From positions 1-6,598 of the forward strand of contig JAIOSI010000113.1 of NCBI GenBank assembly GCA_021107695.1: 6,598 bases of DNA, written 5' to 3'. A model generated the notes under the pieces. It searched no databases and was not told where the DNA came from. It saw only the letters and a list, made by a program, of their open reading frames with translations. Below, piece after piece: positions 1 to 6,179 of the stretch. This DNA is from a bacterium (GTDB taxonomy: Bacteria; RBG-13-66-14). Position 1 is the stretch's first letter. Each line of letters opens with the position of its first letter. The translations under genes were made by a program, and so were the position numbers.

Positions 1-2148
<2,148 letters not shown>

Positions 2149-2173
2149 ATCAAAAATGATGTCCTTACGACAG

Positions 2174-2207
2174 TAATCATCAACCATCCGAAGATAGTTG
2201 ATTATCA
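2174..2207 (-). other. UUCG-capped hairpin in the pre-23S leader
   Basis: Read on the minus strand, CAACTATC and GATGGTTG pair around a C(UUCG)G tetraloop, and the stem extends outward to about 15 bp with one mismatch. The G-U pairs (one in the inner stem, one in the outer part) form only on the minus-strand RNA, which supports a structure in the rRNA transcript rather than in the antisense strand. It lies about 25 nt upstream of the mature 23S 5' end, so it could sit next to, or help form, the precursor-processing region. That role is inference. Confidence 0.7.
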
Positions 2208-2227
2208 CGTTAAAGCATCCTTCGGTT

Positions 2228-2278
2228 GATGGGCTATGCCGCTCCGGCTCATACTTGAGCGACCTGGTTTAGCCCATC
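2228..2278 (-). other. long two-part stem-loop in the 23S leader
   Basis: The arms GATGGGCTA (2228-2236) and TAGCCCATC (2270-2278) are perfect 9-bp complements. Inside, CGCTC (2240-2244) can pair with GAGCG (2257-2261), or alternatively GCTCA (2247-2251) with TGAGC (2256-2260). It is next to the UUCG hairpin and belongs to the same structured leader. Possible roles are RNase III processing or transcript folding; the sequence does not decide between them. Confidence 0.6.
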
Positions 2279-2425
2279 TGCCTGTTACCTGACCCAAATC
2301 TGTCAAAGAACGGAGCTTTCGCTCTTACATCCGTCGGGCTTCCATTGGGGACATTGTCTGAGTGTCCCGATAAAGCCCTTGGGATTGTCATCCACCGAGG
2401 TTTGCGCAGCTGTGTTGCCCGCGCC

Positions 2426-2476
2426 GCTGGTTTTAGCCAGCCCTCTGGATTGGATAACCCGCCTGGTTCAGCGGGT
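2426..2476 (-). other. pair of small stem-loops in the 23S leader
   Basis: Two neighbouring inverted repeats: GCTGG/CCAGC (2426-2430 and 2437-2441, 6-nt loop) and ACCCGC/GCGGGT (2457-2462 and 2471-2476, 8-nt loop). Neither has a following T-run on either strand, so they are not called terminators. They fit a highly folded precursor rRNA leader. Confidence 0.45.
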
Positions 2477-2508
2477 GAGGTTTCAAACCGTAGAGGTTAT
2501 GATTAGCT

Positions 2509-2544
2509 TCACCCAGTTAGCGATGTAAGGTAATCGATCCTCAT
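2509..2544 (-). CDS. possible 11-codon leader peptide in the 23S leader (doubtful)
   Basis: On the minus strand an ATG at 2544 follows a good Shine-Dalgarno sequence (GAGGAGA, 2551-2557, about 6-7 nt away) and opens the frame MRIDYLTSLTG followed by TGA. It would lie about 60 nt into the transcript from the 2615-2643 promoter candidate. No family is recognisable and the composition shows no run of one amino acid typical of attenuation peptides. Translation within an rRNA leader would be unusual, and a purine-rich stretch before an ATG can occur by chance. Reported because the ribosome binding site is better than those of some real genes here. Confidence 0.2.
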   Translation of the reverse strand: MRIDYLTSLTG

Positions 2545-2614
2545 GGATTCTCTCCTCTTTTGTGTTTCTCGCTTGCCGCCGAGAGCAAATGTTTTCTCTC
2601 TCAAAGGCAGGCGT

Positions 2615-2643
2615 ATGGTACATGGTATAGCTTTTATTGTCAA
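2615..2643 (-). promoter_or_regulatory. sigma-70-type promoter candidate for 23S rRNA
   Basis: On the minus strand a perfect -35 TTGACA (2638-2643) is followed after exactly 17 nt by TACCAT (2615-2620), a 4/6 match to the -10 consensus that keeps the key first TA and last T. The predicted start is near 2608, giving a leader of about 460 nt before mature 23S. The -35 box lies in a 14-bp stretch identical to that of the tRNA-Ala promoter, which strengthens the call. Confidence 0.65.
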
Positions 2644-2801
2644 GGGGTAATTTGCCGAACTTTGCGATTTATTTTCTGAACTGTGGTGTAGAGCCATTCT
2701 ATTGGTTTTACTGGGTTGGTATTGCTGAACTTGCCTGTTGGGATACTCCTGCTGGCACCTGAGTGAACTCTGATACCGTCTGGTTTTTATGCAGCCCCAG
2801 A

Positions 2802-2877
2802 TGGTGGAGATGACCGGGATCGAACCGACGACCTGCTGCGTGCAAGGCAGCTGCTCTCCCAACTGAGCTACATCCCC
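2802..2877 (-). tRNA. tRNA-Ala (anticodon UGC), CCA encoded
   Basis: Complete 76-nt tRNA on the minus strand. The acceptor stem GGGGATG pairs with CATCTCC and contains the G3-U70 wobble pair that is the main identity element for alanyl-tRNA synthetase. The anticodon stem GCTGC/GCAGC holds the loop CTTGCAC with anticodon TGC. The T-arm has the usual GGTTCGATCC loop, the discriminator is A73 and the CCA end is encoded (2802-2804). In many bacteria tRNA-Ala(UGC) lies between 16S and 23S; here it is still upstream of 23S, but purN rather than 16S lies on its other side. It has its own promoter and an expected 5' leader of only about 8-9 nt. Confidence 0.98.
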
Positions 2878-2892
2878 ACGAGCAGGAGCGGT

Positions 2893-2921
2893 AGTATATT
2901 CTTCAAAGGCAAGTTTGTCAA
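2893..2921 (-). promoter_or_regulatory. strong sigma-70-type promoter of tRNA-Ala
   Basis: On the minus strand a perfect TTGACA (2916-2921) is separated by 17 nt from TATACT (2893-2898), a 5/6 match to TATAAT. Transcription should start near 2886, just ahead of the tRNA 5' end at 2877. The -35 and its flank (2915-2928) are identical over 14 bp to the 23S promoter candidate at 2637-2650. It may also drive 23S by readthrough. Confidence 0.88.
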
Positions 2922-2944
2922 GGGGTAAAGTGCAGCGCAGTGTT

Positions 2945-2980
2945 GTCCCCCCACCATTGGGGGGAAGGAGAACTCCTCGC
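2945..2980. repeat. C6/G6 hairpin repeat, copy 1 (GGGGGAAGGAGAAC family)
   Basis: Six Cs and six Gs (2947-2952 and 2959-2964) form a perfect stem around a 6-nt loop, followed by AAGGAGAACTCCT. The block GGGGGAAGGAGAAC occurs again at 6113-6126 after another C-rich arm. This copy lies between the purN stop and the tRNA promoter. It could slow or end purN transcription, but there is no T-tract on the minus strand, so I do not call it a terminator. Confidence 0.6.
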
Positions 2981-3002
2981 AATGTTTCACGTCAAAACCT
3001 GT

Positions 3003-3632
3003 TTATGCAAACGCTGCCACCCGCCGTCCCGCAACCTTATATCTACCGGAGAGGATCAGCCCCACCGCTACTGGATAGAGGCGATGCTCCTCGGCGAGGA
3101 TCCGCGCGGAGAGCGACTCGGCGGTGTCTTCGTCAAGGACAGGGACCACCCGCTGGAGGATGATCGCCCCGCCGTCGAGGGTGTCATCGACGAAATGAAC
3201 GGTGCAGCCGCTCTGCTTAACGCCGTAGCTCCACGCCTGCTCCTGCGCGTGGAGACCGGGGAAGCTGGGCAGCAGACTGGGGTGGATGTTGAGGATTCTG
3301 CTGGGAAACGCCCCTAGCAGCGGGTCTTTGACTACCCGCATAAAGCCGGCAAGACAGACCAGCTCGACTCCAGCCTCTTTCAAAGCGTCAACATACCGCT
3401 GGGCGTCGTCTCCGGTGAGCTTGGTGCGGAACCGCTGCGGTACGATGGCGCGGGCTTCGACTCCCAGCTCCTGGGCTTTCTGGAGTCCCGGGGCCTCGGC
3501 GACATCGGAGAGTACCAGAGCCACCTCGGCATCGAGCTGACCGCTGCGGGTCGCCTCAATCAGCGAGACCATATTACTGCCGCGCCCACTGATCAGAATC
3601 CCGATCCGCCGCTTCGCCTGCTGTGCTGACAT
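3003..3632 (-). CDS. purN: phosphoribosylglycinamide formyltransferase 1 (PurN)
   Basis: Cytosolic enzyme of purine synthesis (EC 2.1.2.2). It transfers the formyl group of 10-formyltetrahydrofolate to GAR, giving FGAR. The 209-residue product has the normal family length. It shows the N-terminal phosphate-binding loop SGRGSN (15-20), the folate-site region AGFMRVV (95-101), the signature NIHPSLLPSFPG (115-126) with catalytic Asn115 and His117, and DDTLDGG (149-155) with catalytic Asp153, all in the order found in E. coli PurN. The ATG at 3632 was chosen because AAGGGGG lies 7 nt upstream; a GTG at 3683 in the same frame adds 17 residues but has no ribosome binding site and does not resemble the family. 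No other pur gene is visible. It points toward tRNA-Ala and 23S and is divergent from the rfaE2-type gene. Confidence 0.96.
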   Translation of the reverse strand: MSAQQAKRRIGILISGRGSNMVSLIEATRSGQLDAEVALVLSDVAEAPGLQKAQELGVEARAIVPQRFRTKLTGDDAQRYVDALKEAGVELVCLAGFMRVVKDPLLGAFPSRILNIHPSLLPSFPGLHAQEQAWSYGVKQSGCTVHFVDDTLDGGAIILQRVVPVLDEDTAESLSARILAEEHRLYPVAVGLILSGRYKVAGRRVAAFA

Positions 3633-3639
3633 CGCCCGT

Positions 3640-3646
3640 CCCCCTT
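3640..3646 (-). promoter_or_regulatory. ribosome binding site of purN
   Basis: AAGGGGG on the minus strand ends 7 nt before the ATG at 3632. It decides for this start over the longer GTG frame beginning at 3683. Confidence 0.7.
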
Positions 3647-3718
3647 CTACATCCTGCCAAGACCAACCGCTTGACCCTGCCACCGTTGAAGGCTAGAATT
3701 GCCCTACCTCTCGCAGAC

Positions 3719-3727
3719 ATTGTAACA
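3719..3727 (-). promoter_or_regulatory. weak candidate extended -10 promoter for purN
   Basis: On the minus strand TG-T-TACAAT matches an extended -10 element (TGn followed by a 5/6 TATAAT). No acceptable -35 lies at 16-18 nt, which extended -10 promoters can tolerate. The start would be near 3712, giving an 80-nt leader to purN. This is the best candidate in the divergent region, but the call is tentative. Confidence 0.3.
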
Positions 3728-3783
3728 TCCTCTGTGATAAATGAGGTAGCCCGTTGAATAACTGTTGACTTCTCTTGTCATAG

Positions 3784-3805
3784 ACAAGGGGTTTCAACCC
3801 TTTGT
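3784..3805. repeat. ACAAGGGG palindromic repeat, left copy
   Basis: The arms ACAAGGGGTT (3784-3793) and AACCCTTTGT (3796-3805) are complementary apart from one G-U. The sequence AGACAAGGGG-TTTCA-ACCC is nearly the same as the reverse complement of the element at 3832-3851. The two therefore form an inverted pair in the purN/rfaE2-type divergent region. Confidence 0.7.
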
Positions 3806-3831
3806 GAATTTGTAACTTACTTTCTTCTCCC

Positions 3832-3851
3832 CAAGGGGCTGAAGCCCCTTG
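3832..3851. repeat. CAAGGGGC palindromic repeat, right copy (inverted)
   Basis: The perfect 8-bp stem CAAGGGGC/GCCCCTTG encloses the loop TGAA (3840-3843) and is followed by TCTTAACGTCAA. It lies about 40 nt upstream of the rfaE2-type start codon and is an inverted copy of the 3784-3805 element. Without a T-run it is more likely an interspersed intergenic repeat than a terminator. Confidence 0.7.
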
Positions 3852-3862
3852 TCTTAACGTCA

Positions 3863-3884
3863 AAACCTCGCCAAATATCGGACA
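3863..3884 (+). promoter_or_regulatory. shared leader block before rfaE2-type gene
   Basis: AAACCTCGCCA, then six variable bases, then GGACA. The same arrangement with identical spacing occurs at 4569-4590 before cinA. Here GGA at 3880-3882 is the only Shine-Dalgarno-like sequence, 9 nt before the ATG at 3892. The block is either a common translation leader or the conserved edge of a dispersed repeat inserted before both genes. Confidence 0.5.
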
Positions 3885-3891
3885 TAACCCC

Positions 3892-4485
3892 ATGAATCGT
3901 CTTCTCACCGCAACCGAACTCCTTGCCCACTGGGGAGATAACCGCCCGGCGCGGCTGGTCTTCACCAACGGCTGTTTCGACCTCCTCCATCCGGGGCATC
4001 TGCGCTATCTGGCTGCTGCTCGACGGCTGGGCGATTGCCTCGTCGTCGGACTAAACGACGACGACAGCGTCCGGCGGCTGAAAGGCTCGACCCGACCCTT
4101 CCTCAGCCTGGCGGTGCGCGGAGAGCTGCTGACCGGACTGCGGATGGTGGACTACGCCGTACCTTTTGCCGAAGACACCCCGCTGAAGACGATCCTCGCC
4201 CTGCGCCCCGACCTGCTGGTGAAGGGCGGCGACTACGGTCTCGACGAGATCGTCGGAGCCAGGGAGGTCGAGGGCTGGGGCGGCTCCGTGGAGGTTATCC
4301 CCCTCTCCGTCGGCTTCTCCGCCACGGCGATGGCGTTGAACATCCACCAGGCGGTGGACTACGAACTCCGGGGGGAGGAGCCAGTCCACTACCGTCCCTT
4401 CGATGGCTCCCCCGACCCGGAGGTCGAGAAGCTGAAGGCGGAGCGCGACGCGGCAATTCGACAGGCGGCAAAGCGAAAACCGTAG
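3892..4485 (+). CDS. rfaE2: RfaE2/HldE C-terminal-type adenylyltransferase (cytidylyltransferase-like family)
   Basis: Stand-alone nucleotidyltransferase resembling the C-terminal domain of HldE, which transfers AMP from ATP to D-glycero-beta-D-manno-heptose 1-phosphate to make ADP-heptose. Seen in the 197-residue product: FTNGCFDLLHPGH (24-36) with the HxGH nucleotide-binding motif at 33-36, VGLNDDDSVRRLKG (52-65), the SVDY-like MVDY (85-88), PDLLVKGGDY (106-115), VGA (121-123) and the GFSTT-like GFSATAM (141-147). The enzymatic core ends near residue 155. A tail of about 40 residues follows, rich in Glu, Lys and Arg (EKLKAERDAAIRQAAKRKP) and likely helical; it is beyond the usual family length. 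No HldE kinase, GmhA or GmhB gene is in view, so the true substrate may differ from heptose phosphate. The ATG follows only a weak GGA. The TAG stop lies in a GTAGGGACAGGGG repeat. Confidence 0.9.
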   Translation: MNRLLTATELLAHWGDNRPARLVFTNGCFDLLHPGHLRYLAAARRLGDCLVVGLNDDDSVRRLKGSTRPFLSLAVRGELLTGLRMVDYAVPFAEDTPLKTILALRPDLLVKGGDYGLDEIVGAREVEGWGGSVEVIPLSVGFSATAMALNIHQAVDYELRGEEPVHYRPFDGSPDPEVEKLKAERDAAIRQAAKRKP

Positions 4486-4530
4486 GGACAGGGGTCTTGA
4501 CGTTGTAGGGGTAGGCCCCTGTGCCTACCC
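4481..4530. repeat. GTAGGGG-type palindromic repeat with overlapping alternative stem
   Basis: GGGTAGGC (4509-4516) and GCCTACCC (4523-4530) form an 8-bp stem with loop CCCTGT. Upstream, ACAGGGG (4488-4494) is complementary to CCCCTGT (4516-4522), so two mutually exclusive stems are possible. TTGACGTT (4497-4504) precedes the GTAGGGG. The unit begins at the rfaE2-type stop codon. There is no T-tract, so termination is not supported. Confidence 0.7.
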
Positions 4531-4542
4531 AGATACTAACAA

Positions 4543-4570
4543 GGGCAACCACGGGGGATTGCCCCTGCAA
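4543..4570. repeat. GGGCAACC palindromic repeat
   Basis: The arms GGGCAACC (4543-4550) and GATTGCCC (4557-4564) pair over 8 bp (one G-U on the minus strand) with a 6-nt loop, followed by CTGCAA. Read on the minus strand it starts TTGCAGGGG, so it is the opposite orientation of the neighbouring GTAGGGG element and has the same 22-nt length. It lies directly upstream of the cinA leader block. Confidence 0.65.
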
Positions 4571-4590
4571 ACCTCGCCATTTTAAGGACA
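4569..4590 (+). promoter_or_regulatory. shared leader block and ribosome binding site of cinA
   Basis: AAACCTCGCCA, six variable bases, then GGACA, as at 3863-3884. In this copy the variable part supplies AAGGA (4584-4588), a good Shine-Dalgarno sequence 6 nt before the ATG at 4595, which supports this cinA start. Confidence 0.6.
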
Positions 4591-4594
4591 CTCT

Positions 4595-5935
4595 ATGAAA
4601 GCCGTCATCGTAACCATCGGCAACGAGCTGCTCTCCGGCGATACCGTGGACACCAACTCGGTCTTCCTTGCCGGGGAGCTTGCCGCCCTCGGCGTTCCCG
4701 TGGTCGCCCGCTACAGCGTACCGGACGAAGCCGCTGACATCGTCTGGGCGGTGCGGCGGGGGCTGGAGGTCGCCGACCTTGTCCTGACCACGGGAGGGCT
4801 TGGTCCGACAAGGGACGACATTACGCTAGAGACCATCGCCGCCGCCCTGGGCGAGGAGCTGATCGTTGACCCGGAGCAGGCACGGCGGGTGCGGGAGATA
4901 TTCAGCCAGCGGGGGCTGCGGATGCCGCTGCTAAACGAGAACCAGTTCCTCAAGATGGCAGGGGCGACAATCATCTATAACCCGGCGGGTACCGCGCCCG
5001 GGCAGCTTGTGCAGACCGACAACGGTCATATATGTATCCTCCCCGGTGTTCCGGTAGAGGTCAAGGAGCTATGGCGGGTGGAGCTTCGGAAACTGGTTAA
5101 GGGACTATTACCGACCCAACGCCAGCGGCAGAAGCTCACCCTGCGCACGGCGTGGACCTCGGAGAGCGTCATCGCCGAATGGCTTGAGGTAGCCGGGCTG
5201 ACTGCTCGCCTCGACGAAGCGGACATCGCCCTGGCGTTCCTGCCCCACCACGGGATGGTTGACCTCCGCCTGACCCGCTTTCTGCGGGAGGGACAGAGCG
5301 GCGACGACTTCGGTACCCTACAGCGGGAGATTGAACAGACGCTGGGTAGCTGCCTCTTCGGCTACGATGACGAGACTCTAGGGGAGGTCGTCGGACGGCA
5401 GCTCACGGAATTGAACCTGACCCTGGGGACGGCGGAGAGCTGCACCGGCGGGCTGATCGGCAAGCGGCTGACAGACGCACCGGGCAGTTCCGGCTTCTAC
5501 CTCGGCGGGGTGATTAGCTACTCGAATACTGTTAAGCTGACCGGGCTGGGCGTTCCGGCGGAACTGCTGGAGCGGCACGGCGCGGTGAGTCGGCAGACCG
5601 CCGCGGCGATGGCGCAGGGCGCGCTGGCTAAGCTGAACTGCGATATTGCCATCTCCGTTACCGGCATCGCCGGACCATCTGGCGGAACCGACGACAAGCC
5701 GGTCGGCACGGTCTATCTGGGTCTTGCCCAGCGGCGGGAGAGTTTCTCCAGCTGGAGCAGCAGCCGAGGTGCGGCTCTGCGGGAGCTTAGTCGAGTGGAA
5801 GATCACTCCCAGTCCAGCAACAATGGCGATTATGTCATCACCCGGCACCTGCCGCTGATTGGCAAACGCTGGCTGGTACGGCATCGAGCGGCGGTGGTGG
5901 CACTGGATACGCTGCGACTGCGGCTGCGGGATTGA
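4595..5935 (+). CDS. cinA: CinA, NMN deamidase / ADP-ribose pyrophosphatase-type protein
   Basis: Cytosolic two-domain CinA of pyridine nucleotide salvage. In characterised members the C-terminal PncC domain converts NMN to nicotinate mononucleotide, and the N-terminal MoeA/MogA-like (COG1058) domain acts on ADP-ribose. In this 446-residue product the first domain (1 to about 170) starts AVIVTIGNELLSGDTVDTN and carries TTGGLGPTRDD (65-75) and LPGVPVE (149-155). The PncC domain (from about 260) carries TAESCTGG (279-286) with the likely catalytic Ser282, YSNTVK (309-314) with Lys314, SVTGIAGPSGG (354-364) and DKPVGTVYLGLA (367-378). Between GTVYLGLA and the GDRxxVR-like GKRWLVR (423-429) lie 44 residues where E. 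coli PncC has 14, so about 30 are extra; this accounts for a length above the usual 410-420. No frameshift or stop breaks the frame. AAGGA lies 6 nt before the ATG. Confidence 0.96.
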   Translation: MKAVIVTIGNELLSGDTVDTNSVFLAGELAALGVPVVARYSVPDEAADIVWAVRRGLEVADLVLTTGGLGPTRDDITLETIAAALGEELIVDPEQARRVREIFSQRGLRMPLLNENQFLKMAGATIIYNPAGTAPGQLVQTDNGHICILPGVPVEVKELWRVELRKLVKGLLPTQRQRQKLTLRTAWTSESVIAEWLEVAGLTARLDEADIALAFLPHHGMVDLRLTRFLREGQSGDDFGTLQREIEQTLGSCLFGYDDETLGEVVGRQLTELNLTLGTAESCTGGLIGKRLTDAPGSSGFYLGGVISYSNTVKLTGLGVPAELLERHGAVSRQTAAAMAQGALAKLNCDIAISVTGIAGPSGGTDDKPVGTVYLGLAQRRESFSSWSSSRGAALRELSRVEDHSQSSNNGDYVITRHLPLIGKRWLVRHRAAVVALDTLRLRLRD

Positions 5936-5940
5936 GACCA

Positions 5941-5985
5941 GGGTTGACGTTAACAACCCGTAGGGGCGACCGTCCACCGTCGCCC
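5941..5985. repeat. GTAGGGG-type palindromic repeat after cinA
   Basis: Two adjoining inverted repeats begin 5 nt after the cinA stop: GGGTTG/CAACCC (5941-5946 and 5954-5959) and GGGCGAC/GTCGCCC (5964-5970 and 5979-5985, 8-nt loop, 22 nt in all). TTGACGTT (5944-5951) lies inside the first, as it does ahead of the element at 4509-4530. Neither stem is followed by Ts, so this is called a repeat rather than a terminator. Confidence 0.65.
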
Positions 5986-6015
5986 ATTAGATGAACTTCG
6001 CTCGTCTGCCGCAGT

Positions 6016-6028
6016 AGATACAGTATCT
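6016..6028. promoter_or_regulatory. small perfect palindrome AGATACAGTATCT
   Basis: 5-bp arms AGATA/TATCT around CAG (or 6-bp arms around a single A), about 150 nt upstream of the nickel/cobalt transporter start. It could be an operator half of a metal regulator or a chance palindrome. It does not match the NikR GTATGA-N16-TCATAC consensus. Confidence 0.2.
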
Positions 6029-6054
6029 CTTTGCCAGTCAACGAATATGATAAA

Positions 6055-6080
6055 GGGCGCGGCACGCCGCGCCCCTACAA
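6055..6080. repeat. GGGCGCGGC palindromic repeat
   Basis: The 9-bp arms GGGCGCGGC (6055-6063) and GCCGCGCCC (6066-6074) are followed by CTACAA. On the minus strand the element reads TTGTAGGGG and then the stem, in the same design as the repeats after the rfaE2-type gene and cinA but in the opposite orientation. No T-run. Confidence 0.7.
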
Positions 6081-6096
6081 TCAAGCATCGTACGTG

Positions 6097-6130
6097 TCCC
6101 CCTCCCCCCTAAGGGGGAAGGAGAACCCTG
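6097..6130. repeat. C-rich/G5 hairpin repeat, copy 2 (GGGGGAAGGAGAAC family)
   Basis: A C-rich stretch (6098-6109) and GGGGG (6113-6117) can form a short hairpin around CTAA, followed by AAGGAGAACCC. It shares GGGGGAAGGAGAAC with the copy at 2945-2980, in the same orientation. It sits about 60 nt upstream of the transporter start. Confidence 0.6.
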
Positions 6131-6179
6131 CGCCAAAGTTGCCGTCCCTACGGGGATCCAACAGTTTTTTCAGGAGAAA

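Larger units (their letters stand above)
2149..2801 (-). other. spacer and leader upstream of 23S rRNA, no protein gene recognised
   Basis: This 653-nt stretch separates tRNA-Ala from the 23S gene, both on the minus strand. Such a position normally holds the 16S-23S spacer, but there is no 16S upstream here. It contains a promoter candidate at 2615-2643, a run of stem-loops between there and the 23S 5' end (for example 2174-2207, 2228-2278, 2426-2441, 2457-2476, 2581-2600), and an 11-codon frame at 2509-2544. No tRNA-Ile was found. I saw no boxA-like antitermination element that I would defend. The part from 2645 to 2801 shows nothing beyond a weak 5-bp inverted repeat at 2779-2801 without a T-tract, so I see no convincing terminator after the tRNA. 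Readthrough from the tRNA promoter into 23S is therefore possible. Confidence 0.8.

Noticed and set aside
2779..2801. Inverted repeat just downstream of tRNA-Ala as a terminator
   Set aside because: The stem is only 5 bp with a 13-nt loop and no T-tract on the minus strand.
2945..2965. C6/G6 hairpin as an intrinsic terminator of purN
   Set aside because: The stem is strong, but the following bases on the minus strand (ACAACACTG) hold no U-run, and a related copy occurs elsewhere in a different context.
2509..2982. Long minus-strand frame of 157 codons through the spacer and tRNA
   Set aside because: It runs straight through the tRNA-Ala gene and its promoter and has no family features; only its last 11 codons have a plausible ribosome binding site.
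3633..3683. Longer purN start at the GTG at 3683
   Set aside because: There is no Shine-Dalgarno sequence ahead of it, the extra 17 residues do not look like PurN, and the ATG at 3632 has a good site.
4035..4508. Plus-strand frame of 157 codons and minus-strand frames overlapping the rfaE2-type gene
   Set aside because: Arg- and Gly-rich shadow products of GC-rich coding DNA; the true frame carries all family motifs.
5378..5977. Minus-strand frame of 199 codons opposite the end of cinA
   Set aside because: Antisense to a well-supported gene, no recognisable domain, and Arg/Pro/Gln-rich shadow composition.
3784..6130. CRISPR array made of the dispersed palindromes
   Set aside because: The elements are unevenly spaced, differ in stem sequence and occur in both orientations, with no regular spacers.
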